Of a stretch of DNA of 64,000 bases, positions 1 through 12,354 are shown one piece after another. A program made the translations under genes and the position numbers. Origin of the DNA: Jaapia argillacea MUCL 33604 (taxonomy: Eukaryota; Basidiomycota; Agaricomycetes; Jaapiales; Jaapiaceae); the NCBI GenBank assembly GCA_000697665.1, contig KL197709.1:2154538-2218537 (forward strand), read 5' to 3'. The notes under the pieces were generated by a model. That model saw only the letters and a program-made list of their open reading frames with translations. It had not been told where the DNA came from and ran no database searches. The stretch's first letter is position 1. Each line of letters begins with the position of its first letter.

Positions 1-2038
1 TCGGACCCCAGGTCAATCCCGTCATCATACGTCCATGCCCTCGAATGTTTCGTAGCTGCCAAACAAGAATTTCTCTCCCAATCCAACCCAGATTCTGACA
101 CGTCCTTCTCCACAATCTACTCCTACCAAACCAAATATGTATCAGCTCTCCTTAAGCAACTCCCGGCGGGTACTGCGTTCCCCTCGCCCTCTCGCTTGGT
201 TTCGGTGCATCCACCGACTACAATCAAGAATAAGGTGAGGAGACAGGGTCCGTTTTTACTGCAACCTGCTCCCAGGGTGTTGGAGGGGAGTGAAGGAGGA
301 GATGCGACTGATATCGTATATCTGAGTTTTGGGAGTGGGGATGAGGAGGGGGAGGAGGAGGAGAGAGATGGTAAACTGGGGGTTGTGTTGATCGCGTATA
401 AGGATGGGAAAGTGGATGTCTGCTTAGACGTCGAAAAGGTCGAAGGGAGGTGGGAGTCTAAACAGGTAGGGTTTCGTCGCCTCTTGCGAACCACTCGTGC
501 TGATATATCTCATTCATCAAGAATCCAGATTCTGACCTGCCGATGCTAGCTGTGTTCGAAACAATCGACCTGGGGCTCGTATCCACACTGTCGAAAGTAT
601 CTCCACCACTGCTGGACCTTCTTCAGGGCAACCACCCAGTTTTCCATCCGGACCCGCTACGAGAAGACGTTGTTTTTGTTTATCATGCGTTTGGTGTGCA
701 CGCGTTGCATTTGGGACCTCTGTTGGAGAGATTGGGTGAGGCTTTGAGGGGTGAGGACGACGCAGCATTGACGGAAGCTGTCAATCAGAGCGGGGGAACT
801 GATGTGAAGCCTCTCCTGACGACGTTCTCTATTGAGCGAAGGTGCGTTACCCACTTTCTTGTGTCGTCTCGCAGACTTATCGTCTTGATATTGCTTGGGT
901 AGATGCTCGAATCCTGTGATAGCCGTCTCGGTGCCCAACGATATTTATTTAACGTACAGTATCTTGATCCTTACCTCTGCTATGCGGACTATATCCCTTC
1001 CATTAAAACTACGAGCCGAGTCTCCTCCGCCGCCACCTATACCTCCGCCCGAAAAGGAAGCCCTGTCCACTCCCCAAACATCAGCGGGACTGACATTGTT
1101 ACCTCCAGTTGATGGGCCTCCAGCCTATGTGTCCCTCCTAGGCACCCAACCTTTCACAGAACCCCCGATCCTCTCTCGTCCCTCTGGTCTCCCCTCAAAT
1201 CCCCGCCTATCTCTCCCATCCTCCCCTTCGGGTCAGTTGATGATCACCCCCGATACCCTCCGCTACCTCGGTACAACAGTCCAACGATTCCATTCCCAGA
1301 TCCGAGAGATCCAACTGGCCCACTCTTCCGCCCAATCTCGCTCCACCCTCCAGCTTCAAGAATTTGAGAGGCAAAAACAAAAGTTCTCTGAGATTCGTGG
1401 GATGATTGAGGAGCTGAAGGGACCTCGACATGTTAAAGCCTCTGAGAGGTCGGAGAAGTTGAAGGAGAATCAGAAGGCTTTGGGTGGGAGGTTGGATAGG
1501 GTTTTGCAGGGGTTGATGGGGAAGGCTAGTCCGGAGTTGAGTGAGTATGAGGTTAAATGGTTTGAGGAGCTTGGGAGGATGAAGACTGAGGTGTTGGGGG
1601 CAGGAAGATGGGATGAGGGGTCTCTTGCTACGAGAGCGAAAGTGGTAAGTCTCGAGTTGGTGGATTTGATAGAGAATCTGATGGTTGACGTCTTATTTCT
1701 GTCGTATAGCTTCAGAGAGAGTATAATCGGTTGTTACCTGCGTTGGATGACATGCGGAAGAAGGAGGAGGCGAGGAGGCAGAAGCTTTCAGAGAACCAGC
1801 AGGGTCTGGGATTCAGTCAGGCATTCGAGCTTGGCGAACGATCAAATGAAGAGTAGGTTCTATTCCTTGCGCCCATCTCCAGCCATTATCATCGACTCGT
1901 TTATTGATCACATTCTTGATTGCTAGACGCGCGAGGATTCAAGATATCCAGAGTGAAGTGCTGAGGCTTGCTTCAAAGCTTGATGTCACACTGGGCCGTC
2001 CACCCCCATTACAGAATCAGTCTTCTGAGGATTCGTGA
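1..2038 (+). CDS. NUP82: Nup82/Nup88-family nucleoporin, 5' end outside the window
   Basis: Nuclear pore component of the cytoplasmic-face Nup82/Nup88 complex, which anchors mRNA export factors. The frame is open from base 1, so the N-terminus is missing; 593 residues are visible. Exons read 1-465, 522-841, 903-1644, 1710-1852 and 1927-2038, all joining in frame at GT..AG introns. The N-terminal part resembles a beta-propeller (hydrophobic strands such as LGVVLIAYKDGKVDV). A proline-rich linker (SPPPPPIPPPEKE) follows, then a heptad-like coiled-coil tail rich in E, K, Q and L, ending SSEDS. That order, propeller then coiled coil, fits Nup88/Nup82. The gene for its partner Nsp1 starts 210 bp downstream on the same strand. 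The family call rests on remembered resemblance, not an alignment. Confidence 0.72.
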
Positions 2039-2248
2039 GGTCACTTGCCCTTAATGTTCCCTGTGTCATATGTAGCATTTTGAGCATCATGTACTGCAGA
2101 TAATGCATTATATTGTTGGGGACTGCCGTTTCCGTGAGCAGCAACTGAGAATGATGTGACGCGTCGAATTGTTGGACTCGGTCAAAACGCGTTTGTGGCA
2201 AACGTTGCCCTTGTCCTTGTTTCACAACCATCTTCGTCACCTCTCACC

Positions 2249-4492
2249 ATGAGTTTCCTTGGGACGGGCCAAAATACCACAAACCCCCCTGCGGGTACTT
2301 CTCAGCCTGGCAACATCTTTGGGAATCTTGGAGGGACTGGAACTACAACTCCTGGCGCAGGCGCAGGTGCAACGGGCAGTGGAACTCCAAACAGCTTTTT
2401 CGGAGGATCGGCATTTGGAGGTAAGAGCACGACTCTGACTGCATCCACAGGTGAATGATTAGTTCTGTTTAGCACCAAAGCCAGCTGGTACGCCTGGAGG
2501 TTTGTTTGGAGGTGGCACAAACACACTGTTTGGAGGAAATTCATCTGGCGCAAATCCATTGGCGGGTGGATTGTCGTCTGGAACAAACCCACTCGGTGGT
2601 GGTGGTTCGTCAGGAGTGAACCCGCTGATGGGTGGAGGGGCCTCGGGTAAGAATCCTTTACTTGGTGGAGGTAACAACAAGAATCCGTTGTTTGGCGGAG
2701 GATCCTCTGGGACGAATTCTCTGATGGGTGGTGGAGCAGCTGGTGCTACGACGCCGAGCCCTTTCAACCTCTTCGCAAAACCGACGGATTCCACAAGTAC
2801 CGCTGGATCGAAGGCGCCCTCGAGTTGTGCGTGGCCCTTTCCTTCTACTCTTCATCTCAGTTCCTTACATGCAAGTCTTTCAGTTTTCGCGCCGCCCACA
2901 TCCTCCACTCCAGGTAAGAACGATGCATCACACATCATCACCTACATTTCCAACATACGTGATAGGTACCGTGCCACCTGCATCAGGAGGCCTCTTCCCA
3001 AATCCTGGAAAGCCTGCCGATACCAGTGCCTCCACTGGTCAAACTCAATCCTCTGGTGTGGCACCTAATTTATTTGCAGGAATTGGCCTGACCGGATTCA
3101 AACCAGATGCTGCAACGACTGCACCTGCCGCCGTTGCTGCACCTCCGCCGTCTCTTTTTTCGTTGGGAGGGAACAAAGATACATCCGCGCCCAAGAGCGC
3201 TACCCCCAGTGAGCCTTCATTTAAGACGGCGAAATGGACCTGAATCGAATAACCCCCGATAGCTTTACCGCCTGGAGGTCTGTTTGCTAATCTGGGTGGA
3301 AACAAGCCTGAAGAGAAGAAGGATGGGACAGCAGCTGCCGGTCAGTGAGGTGATACAGGTCATTTCCTTGTTTATTCTCTTAATGCGTGGCTTCAGCACC
3401 AGGTCCAGCGCCATCACCGTTCAATCTTTTCGGAGCACCCAAGCCAGCGGAAAAGAAGGATACCCCACCTGGTATGCATTCTCCTCGTCTTGGGACACAC
3501 TATCTTATAGAGTCCGTCAGCTGCCCCGCCAACGTTTGCTTTGGCAGGCGCGTTGGGAGGAAGTGCATTAGGTGGTGCGAAGGAAGCTGAGAAACCGAAA
3601 GATGCAACCGGTATGACAGTCCTTCATTACTCACCTACTTCTCTTCACCTCTATTTCCACTCAGGCGCTGCTACCTCGGCCCTCACTGCGCCTTCAGCAA
3701 ATATATCCACAGTAGCGGTTCCTCCACCTTCAATGCTCCGAGGGAAGAGCATTGAGGAAATTGTCAATCGTTGGACTTCTGACCTAGAGACTCACGTGCG
3801 TGACTTTGCCAAGTTTGCCGGCGAAGTAGCGGCATGGGATCGCACTCTGATTGAGAACGGAAACAATGTAAGCTTCTACGGTTGACTTCACATTTGGAGA
3901 TATTATGAACTTATATTCGTTGGATAGCTAGCTGCCCTGTATAACCACGTCCTGGCTGCTGAGAGAGAGCAGAATGATATTGACCAAGCAGTCGATCACA
4001 TCGAGCAGCAGCAGAAAGATCTCTCATCGACATTGGAGGCTTACGAAAAATCAACAGATGAAATCCTCGGGAGTGGTGGCAGTCTTCGAGCATTGGATAC
4101 TGGCCCAGCCGATGCAGAACGAGACAAGAAGTGCGCGTTTCATCCTATCATCATCTGCCCCCATAATATTGATCTTGTGTGGTAGCTACATGCTTGCAAC
4201 CGACTTGCACACCCACCTGGATGACTTATCTGGATCACTGTCTCAAATGATCGAGGCTGTGAACGCCTTGTCATTACCCTCATCAGATGCTGGCAAGCCA
4301 GCGGAGGAGGATCCCATGAGACAAATTGTCCAGATCCTCAGCAGTCACTTGGAGAGTTTGCAATGGATTGATGGTGCCGTCCGAGAATTGGACGGCAAAG
4401 TGGTCGAGGTGGACAAGCGGGTGAGAGACTCGGGTGTTGGGGCAAGCTTGGGTGCTGCTTCAGGGAAGTCGAGAGGGTTCGGGGTTCGTTGA
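2249..4492 (+). CDS. NSP1: FG-repeat nucleoporin Nsp1/Nup62
   Basis: Central-channel FG nucleoporin that forms the permeability barrier and joins both the Nup82 and the Nup57-Nup49 complexes. The first exon starts MSFLGTGQN. The first half is a Gly/Asn/Ser-rich FG domain with many spaced LFGG, FG and GLF motifs and almost no charge. It includes a run of near-identical units of the type SSGTNPLGGG at about 2530-2740. The C-terminal third starts near MLRGKSIEEIVNRW (3733) and is the alpha-helical Nsp1_C coiled coil, continuing through LAALYNHVLAAEREQND and ending SRGFGVR. At least six short introns interrupt it, for example 2421-2472; boundaries inside 2815-3610 are less certain. The tandem order Nup82 then Nsp1 matches the physical partnership of the proteins. 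Confidence 0.88.
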
Positions 4493-4667
4493 TAATTGTA
4501 CGAATACCCTGGTTACACGTAGCTTAGGGTGGATCACGAATATTGACCTTCAATAGTAGTGTCTATTATGGTTTAGTCCCCTTCTATCATAAAGCACTTG
4601 ATGGGAATATTTTGACATCCCAGAATCGTTGTGGTGCACCACTGTCTTCGAAGCTTACTCTACGGAT

Positions 4668-6829
4668 TTATTTCGTGAGGGAGCTCCTCTCCCGAATCTT
4701 CTCTCCGGCGAAGTAAATCCAGATGGGGAACGGGATACCTGCACCAGGCGAGTGACATATGAGAGGCCCGACTCTGGAAAACGTTTGTTGTGACTCACCG
4801 ATGACAATAGCCAGGCCAGCAAGCAGGGAGTTGCCACCACCAGTGCCAAGGGCAGCAAACATCTGTGCACCGAAGAGGGGAAACACGAATCCCAGCATCG
4901 ATCGGAAAACCTAATAAAAACACGCAGGTCAACGATCCGTGATCGAGAACCACCTGAGTGAGAACATACCGAGGCAGCAGCGACAGCGCTTGCAGCGTAT
5001 GTGAATGCATCTACGAGGTATAATTGAATCGGGAGGCTACAATAGAAATTTAGTATCGAGCCTTGGGACTAAAATGACCAGGTAAACCCACAAGGTCGCC
5101 ATTAACCCGAAACCAAAAATTCCTGAACCAATGATGGGCATGATCCAATGGATCCTCGCTTGGGCGGACCATCCATACCAACTAGACGAAAAGATTAAGT
5201 GGCAACTCGGGTGGCTGAAGTGATGCGACAGTTACAATAGTCCGATGGGGACGAAGAATGACCCGAATATGAGAGCAGGGATTCGGTACTCAGGTTTCCC
5301 AACACCGTTTTTCTTGGTAAACTTTGATTTATTTAGGATCCGGTCATTGACAATTGAAAGGAGGAAGAAGCGGCAACTTACGTGAGCATAGACAGCATCG
5401 GAGAATTTGGCTCCAACGACAGTGGCAATGAGGAAACCGAGGCCGAGGCCAAGATACGCTAGACCACCAACTCCCGCTTTGAAGCCATATATCTCGCTGA
5501 AGAGGGCTGACAGAAACCGGATAAGTTGGCTTCCGAGAGGGAGAGAAAGGGGCCACGTACTTGGGAAAGTCGTGAACATTAGGTAGTATATACCTGAATG
5601 GGTTACAGCTAGATTCAACGAAAAGATGGAAGGAAGCTGGAGATCCCAACTGACCATACATACTGCGAAGGTGGTCAGCTGGTGCCGGTATATGGAAAAG
5701 GGGACCACATACAGGGCCATATACAAGCTCAGAATGAAGCAAATAAAACTTCTAGTAAGCAATACAAACGGTCTGCTCAAGTTAAGCCAAAGCACATGCA
5801 GTTTGCTTTTATGCTCCTGAGTCAAATGAGGGTGCTTCATGGCAGCTTTTTCGGGATCAGCAGATCGCTTATCCCGGCGCATTCGAATTACAGGGGCGTA
5901 TGTTTCTCTCAGGAGTGGGATGGCCAGACCGGATGCCAGAGCACATAGCCCTGAGATGATAACGAAGATGTACTTGAATCCGATATTTTGAGCCACGAAA
6001 CCTCCAATGATGGGTCCGATTGCAGGTCCGATGAGGGGGCCTAAGCTGTATGCTGCCATAGCTGATGCGCGATCGCGTTCAGAAAAAAGGTCGCTGATAG
6101 AGCCTCCTCCGCAGGCAATTGGGGAGGCACCAGCGAGGCCGCCTAAAGACGGTCAGGACCAAGGATGAAAAGGAGTTGGACTGAGCATACATAGGAATCG
6201 GAAACCGATGAGAAAATTCGTGTTTGGGGCGAAAGCGCATCCGAGATTGAAACCAAGGAACGTAAGGTTCCCGATGTGCAAGACCTAAGAAGGTGGGATC
6301 AATACACAGGTCGTAGATCTAATCTTGGAGAACTTACCCAAGTTCGACCATACATCTCCGACAGGGGTGCCAAGATAAGAGGGGCCAATGCAAAGGACAG
6401 TAAGAAAACGCTGAGGGTCATGGCAATCATGGTCTCGCTCGTGATGTGGTAGTGTGCAGCTATCTCTGGGAGGGCCGGTGCCATCATGGAGCTTGCAAGT
6501 GGGGAGACAAATGTGTAAAACGAAACCTAAAGGGGGACCATAAACTTCTTACAGAGCTTTGGCGACCTGAAGGGATGACATACCAAAGACACCATTCGCC
6601 ACTTCTTTGAACTTGGCCAGTTTCGAGGGTTGATGGGATCGTGCTGCCAGTCATCCTCGATATTCTCGAGCAACTCCTCCTTCTTGTCCTCTGGGATCGC
6701 GGACTCGCCCTCGCCCCCAGTCAAATTGGGGGGGATTTGGGCAACTTTTTCATCGTTCAGAGCAGGAACATGCGTGAGCGATGTCGCGACAGACGCTGCT
6801 GTATCTGGGCGAGAGTCTTTGGACGGCAT
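4668..6829 (-). CDS. MFS drug/polyamine exporter, DHA1 family
   Basis: Major facilitator proton antiporter of the DHA1 type (Tpo1/Flr1/Cyhr-like), probably a plasma-membrane exporter of drugs or polyamines. The start MPSKDSRPDT opens a hydrophilic acidic N-terminal tail with the signature DPINPRNWP that precedes helix 1 in this family. Helix 2 and loop 2-3 read LAPLSEMYGRTWV, the G-x-x-x-D/E-R/G-x-G-R/K-R motif region. Helix 5 carries the antiporter motif region LGPLIGPAIGPIIGGF. The second half carries LIFGSFFVPIGLLWYGW and a final helix IPFPIWIYFAGEKIR. About ten short introns split it. All expected segments are found in order, so it looks intact. The substrate cannot be read from the sequence. 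Confidence 0.88.
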
Positions 6830-7400
6830 CGCACACAAGTTCACTTGAAGGACCAAAAGCAAGTGACTTGAAGAAGAGCGAAAAAGAACCAAGGGTCATC
6901 TTGAAGCAAATGCAGATTTAAGGATGTTGACCACGGGAACAAATGATTTCGAGATGTATGTTGTGTAACAGCCAATTAGGTCAACGGGCCGTGCTGTTGA
7001 TAGTGCCTCGACTGACGGCAAATATCGGCAGTCCTGCACCTCTTCGGACAAGAAATGACTCGGCAAGGTGGTCGCAAAGTTACAGAAGCGTCCCGTTTAT
7101 GGGAGTGGAAGTGGAAAGGGCAGGGGCGGTCAAGCTGAGAGGGTTCACCGGTCACCGGTCACCCTAATGAGGATGGTGAGCGAACGCTAAAAGTAGTTGT
7201 CCACACATGGCACCTCAGTGCTGATCCCAACAATAACCTTTGCCGCCGTCGGGGGTGTTTATTTCCAACTTGGGGGATACGGGGCAAGGGGGGTGGGGTA
7301 AAACGTCGGCGGAATATTAATCGCTTCCCCACAGATCCATGTAGGTGTACAGACTACCAAGAAACGACGGACCGACCAGGTGTAGGTAAACTCTGCAGCC
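6830..7400. other. Intergenic: 5' region of the MFS exporter, 3' region of PRP5
   Basis: No coding exon recognised in these 571 bases. It should hold the promoter of the exporter on minus and the 3' UTR of PRP5. The one notable element is a short tandem CACCGGT repeat at 7146-7163, listed separately. Confidence 0.5.
7146..7163. repeat. Tandem CACCGGT repeat upstream of the MFS exporter
   Basis: Two exact CACCGGT units at 7146-7152 and 7153-7159, followed by a third partial unit CACC. Each unit contains the palindrome ACCGGT. It lies about 320 bp upstream of the exporter start codon, so it may be a transcription-factor site. That role is inference from position only. Confidence 0.45.
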
Positions 7401-10400
7401 CTAAAGCACACTGTATCTTCCAATTGTGCCCGTAGGATTCCTCATCTCCGCTTGCAGGGCTGCAGCCGAAGCCTCCAGAAGCAGACGCTTGATCTCCCGA
7501 ACAGCTTGCTCCACCTGTGAGATAGGCATTAGTAAACAGCACACGAGGGAGATTTGACCAAATCACTCACCCTCCATTCCTCATTTGACTCGATGAGCAG
7601 ATGCAACTTGGGAGGACCTTCCATGGGAGGTTCCTTCCCAGATTCGTAGAAGATACCTAACAACGTGCTCTTAGTATGGGATCGAATGACATAAGAAGTT
7701 CTACACACCTTTGTTCGTGACCGAGGCGCCCGTCATATCGATGAGCTACAGATGACCATGAGCCTCTAAAAACGACATCGGCGTTGTGAATCCAACTCAC
7801 CTGAACCATAGTCTCCTTGTTGGTAACCTTCCACCGAGCCTTCTGGGGGTAGTCGTTGATAGGTATAATAGCATGGAACTCCGTCGCGTCAGACTTTCTT
7901 GCGCTGGTATCATCAATGTTAGCAGCAGCAGCCTGACTCTGCATCACCAACTTATGCGCTCTCAATTGAGCATTCAGCTTGGCAACGACGCTCATAGCCT
8001 GCTTCTGCACAGCAGTATCTTTTCCAGCCCTTGCGGCGGCCTCTTCAGCAGCACGCAACGAGTTTTGAAGCTTCTCTTGCTCCTTTTGCTGAGCGAGCCG
8101 CTTGGCGGCCGCTGCTGCTCCTGCCACACCGAGTTGACCCTTTGAAGAGTCTGGAGCAGGCCCGCGTCGAACTTCAACTTTGAATCCGCCGATCGTCATG
8201 TCATCGCCTGGCTTGGGTGCGGCGGTCGTCTCCTCTGTCGTAGCGGCAGCCTTCTCTTCTTCCCCAACCTCACCATAGGCCTTACGCTCAGCCTTCTCCT
8301 TCGCGTCACGTTCCTTGTCCAGCCGATCGAGACCCTTACCGCCAAAGCCGGATCCGGAGATGTGAGCTTTCCCAGCTTTGACTTTGTCAAGGAAACCTGT
8401 GAGAAGCATGTCAGCAGCTATTCGCAATCGAAAGGGAGGAGACACGTACCAGTAGCCATTGCCTCCAGATCCTTGGGAACAGGGGCGTTACTAGCCGTCA
8501 ACGCCCGATAAAGATCGACTGAGTACCTCTCCTGATCAGGGGCGATGAAAGTGACACAAGTACCCTTGTTTCCAGCCCTCCCCGTTCGCCCAGCACGATG
8601 AACGTAATCCTCCATATGATTCGGCGCATCAAAGTTGATTACAAGCTTCAACTGCTTGACGTCCAACCCTCTCGCAGCAACGGAAGTGGCAATAACAACA
8701 GGTACGACACCAGACTTGAAATCTGCAATAGTCTGGTCTCGATCAACTTGGTCCTTCCCACCATGTAACGACATGCACAAGTATCCTTTCCGGAGGAGCT
8801 CCCGTAATAGATCGTCAGCTGCTTCTTGTCGGTCAACGAAGATGAGAGTTCTGGCTTCGGGATCTTCGTTGTACATCTGACCAAGAATCTCGAGTAGACG
8901 ATTAAACTTCGTCTCCTCTTCCCGAACTTCGACGATCTGTTCAATTTCGGCTGCCACGACGGAACGTCCACCAACGGTGATCTCTAGAGGTTTCCGCAGG
9001 ATTTTCCGGGCGAGGGAGTCCATTTGTTTGGGAAACGTTGCAGAGAATAGCACGGTCTGTCGATCGGGTCGGATGTTATTGACGATCTTCATGACCTGAG
9101 GCTCGAAGCCCATGTCGAACATGCGGTCAGCTTCGTCGAGTACGAGATAGGTGACACGTTTGAGATTGGTGACACGACCAGAATTGGCGGTCAACAAATC
9201 AATCATACGACCGGGAGTGCAAACGATGATCTCTGCACCCTTCTTCATTTCGGCGATTTGGTCTTTGATGGGTGAACCACCATATGCGCAAACGGCCTGC
9301 AAAGTCGCAGAGCATCAGACCTAGAAATGCAAAGAATATTGGTAAATGACGTACCCGTAAGTTCAAAACTCTCAGGAAATGTTTACATTCTCTGTGAATC
9401 TGGACGGCGAGCTCGCGAGTGGGCGTCATGATGAGAGCAACGGGACCTTCCATTTGCTCGAGGGGACGTTGGTCTTTGATGTGACGGAACATTGGGAGGA
9501 GGAATGCGATGGTTTTACCTGAGCCAGTCTTGGCCACACCAATCACGTCTCGGCCGGACATGATTGCGGGGACAGCTTGCGCTTGAATGGGTGTAGGTGC
9601 GGTGTAGTTTTTCTCTTTGATGACGTCCAAACTGTGAAAGGGTGTAAATAAGAAACGGTCCCATAGATAACTCGAGCAAACGTACCAACTAGAGGGTAAA
9701 CCAAAGTGACTCCACTTCGTCACTGGCCGAGGACAATCCACGCCACGTATCTTGATACCGTCGAGTTCAAGACGGACCAACTCTGCCTCGTCGTCAGTCA
9801 TCATAGCGATGTCGGGAGGAGGAACGTAGAACTCCTTTCGGAAAGGTTCATAGTTGACACGGGCATGATCCACAGCAGCCAGGTCCTTCTTCTTGATCTT
9901 CTTGGCCGCCAAAGCAAGAATGTCTTCAGCATTCAGGTCCGTCACGTCCAACTCATCCTCGACGACCTCTGACTGATCTTCAGGTCCATCTTCACCCTCA
10001 CGGTCATCGAGACGAGCACGGGAGCTGCCTTTCGTTGAAACAATCTTCTTGAGGTCCTCCGCGTTCACTTTCTTCACCTCCTCCTTGACTCCGCTCATGA
10101 ACGCATCCAATGGATCTAGATCGTCGTCGTCAACCACCATAGCAGCTTCCTCCCTCGCCTTGTTCTTCATCTCCCGGTCCATTCTATTCGCCTCTTCGTC
10201 GTCATCGTCACCTTCCAAATCACCCACTCCGCCACCAGCAGGTTCTGTCATCGTCATGTCGACAGCAGGCATATCTTCTAGCTTCTCCAACTTCCGTTTC
10301 GTCTCAACAGCATCGTCCAGAGCGGCAGATGTAGACTTGGCTCCCTTCAATAAGTCGGGTTTGACAGGAAGGCCCTTGAGTCCGAGTCCACCCAGTGCAA

Positions 10401-11010
10401 CACGATTAAGCGTACCCGGAGCTTTCGTTGTAGGCGGCGCCGTCGGAGCTAGTGGGGCATTGGATCAAGTGTTGTGAAATCACGAAAATATAACAATATA
10501 CAAAGATGAACACTCACCTGCAGGTGCGGACTTGCCCGCTAGAGCCATAGCTTTAGCCTTTGCTTCATCTAGAGCCTTGGTAGCTTCTCGCTGCTTCTTC
10601 CAAGCTTCAAGTTTCGCCTTCTTTGCCTTGATCTTGTCGTCTTCAACTGGAGGTGTTTCGGCTTTGATAGGCCTTTCGGGCTCCTTGGGTGTTGAAGTAG
10701 TGGCGACGGGTGGAGGTTGTGGTCGGTCGCGGTCGCGACGGTCTCTCGACCGTGAACGTCGTCGGTCGTCTCTATGCCCGTCCCTCCGTCTGTCGTCACG
10801 GTACCTATCGTCCCGGTATCTATCCCTATCCTTGTCTCTATGATCCCTGTCTGCACCCCTGTCCCTTTCTCTGTCTCTGTCCCGATCTCTATCGTCATAT
10901 CTGGGCCTTTGGCGCCTGGTTGGCGACGGAGACCTGGGAGAAGAGCGGTATGAAGATCTTACCCTCTTATTGGCACTATCTGGGGAGTGTGACCTGTCTC
11001 GTCGCCCCAT
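7401..11010 (-). CDS. PRP5: Pre-mRNA-processing ATP-dependent RNA helicase Prp5 (DDX46)
   Basis: DEAD-box ATPase that remodels U2 snRNP at the branch point during pre-spliceosome assembly. The start [11 protein letters not shown] is followed by a long Arg/Asp/Ser-rich tail of the kind seen in DDX46. Then comes DPLDAFM, the conserved SF3b-contact motif. The helicase core shows the Q motif ([10 protein letters not shown]), motif I AKTGSGKT, Ia [16 protein letters not shown], and domain 2 with ARGLDV and [10 protein letters not shown]. The C-terminus ends GRYSVL with TAG at 7401-7403. Several introns interrupt the core. The family's domains are present in order and complete. It is divergent from PI31, with only 199 bp between the start codons. 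Confidence 0.95.
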
Positions 11011-11209
11011 TTCCCTGCGAACCCTGGTCGAAATAGCAGTAACTGGTGGACAGAGGCTTGAAAACCTCGGGAGACTGAGGAGGTAAATGAGAAAGCGTGG
11101 ATTTGTCTCTGTTTGGCGCCTGCGTCGCAGCCACAGTGGCGTCACGTAATCGACTTTGCCGCTTGAGCTTGACCGTCTTGACGAATCTCTTCGACCTCCA
11201 AGGACCAAA

Positions 11210-12354
11210 ATGTCGGCCAACATCCTAGATCCATCTGCCGTTCTCTCTGCCTTGCCCAAGATCCTGCCACTATCTTCCAAGAATCTTAAGTCTTCGCAGG
11301 ATGGGCTTGCAGCTCTGCTTCACGCAACTATGGCCGCAGTCGGTTTTCGTCTGATCGGAGTAGACGAAACTGGCCCTGCTCGATCCATCCCCGATAACGT
11401 TCTTCCAGATGAGTGGAACGCACATGGTCCTGGAAGCTATGCCTTTCGATATAGACACGAGCAGAGCAGCCTCGAATTCATCGTAAAGGTCGTCAAGCTC
11501 GGCAGCCGTACTCTCGTAAATGCCATAGCTGTTGAGGTATGCATTCGTCCCTTTGATCGAGGCCGACTGTCCTAATGCTTTTATAGAGTGACAAGGCGGC
11601 CTCGCTCGATATTAGCACCAATGATTTCGTATCACCTTCCTTCTTCCCTCATGATCTCTCATCATCCGAAGCCCAACCTCTCGTACACGGTTTCATATCA
11701 TCAAACCGTGTAGCAGACCTCCTTTCCCAGTACAAACTATCCATCATACAGAAACTCGTGCCAGGCCTGAATAAACCGGGATACGCCGAGGAACCATCTA
11801 CCGCAGATTCCTCCACCAACGCAGGGGGAGCCCCTCCCTCCACTTCACGACAGAACCCTCCTCCAGCGCGTCCACAACCAGTCATCCCGCCCTACTCGCC
11901 AGAGTCCGAGCCCGGCCGCATCCCTTACTCACACATCCCGCCTCAGAATCCCCTCCAGATCGGTCGACGAGATCTCGACCCATTCCCTCAGAACCCTTTC
12001 GCACCTCCTCCATTGTTCCCATCCAATGCAGGTGACGGGATGTTTGTTGGCCCCGATCACCCCATTTGGGGTCGAGGAAGGGGAGGATTTGGTGGCAATT
12101 CTTCACCACAAGGCCCATGGGGTGGGGACGGGTTCCTCCCGCCTATGGGTGCTCCTCCAGGGGCAAGGTTCGACCCTGTCGGCCCTGGCCTGGGACCTTT
12201 CCCGAGCAGAGGTGGTTTTGGTGGACGAGGTCAGCCACGAGCACCACCAGGACCCGATAATGACGAATTCATGCCTCCTGGGATGGTGAGTTCCTCCGAT
12301 CCTTTGACAGGACCAAACTCACATCTCAGCATCCAGGGTGACATGTTCAGTTAG
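11210..12354 (+). CDS. Proteasome inhibitor/regulator PI31 (PSMF1-like)
   Basis: Binds the 20S proteasome and acts in its regulation and transport. Three exons: 11210-11536, 11587-12285 and 12337-12354, giving 347 residues. The N-terminal half is the globular FP domain (for example FRLIGVDETGP, FKV-like strand EFIVKVVKLGSR, and LVHGFISSNRVADLLSQYK). The C-terminal half is a long Pro/Gly-rich disordered tail (GRIPYSHIPPQNPL, DLDPFPQNPF), as in PI31. An upstream in-frame ATG exists at 11156; 11210 is chosen because MSANILDPSAVLSALPK fits the start of the folded domain. The last exon is only 18 nt. Splicing it gives the ending PPGMGDMFS, close to the PPG-x-DDM ending of animal PI31, whereas reading through the intron does not. 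Confidence 0.87.
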
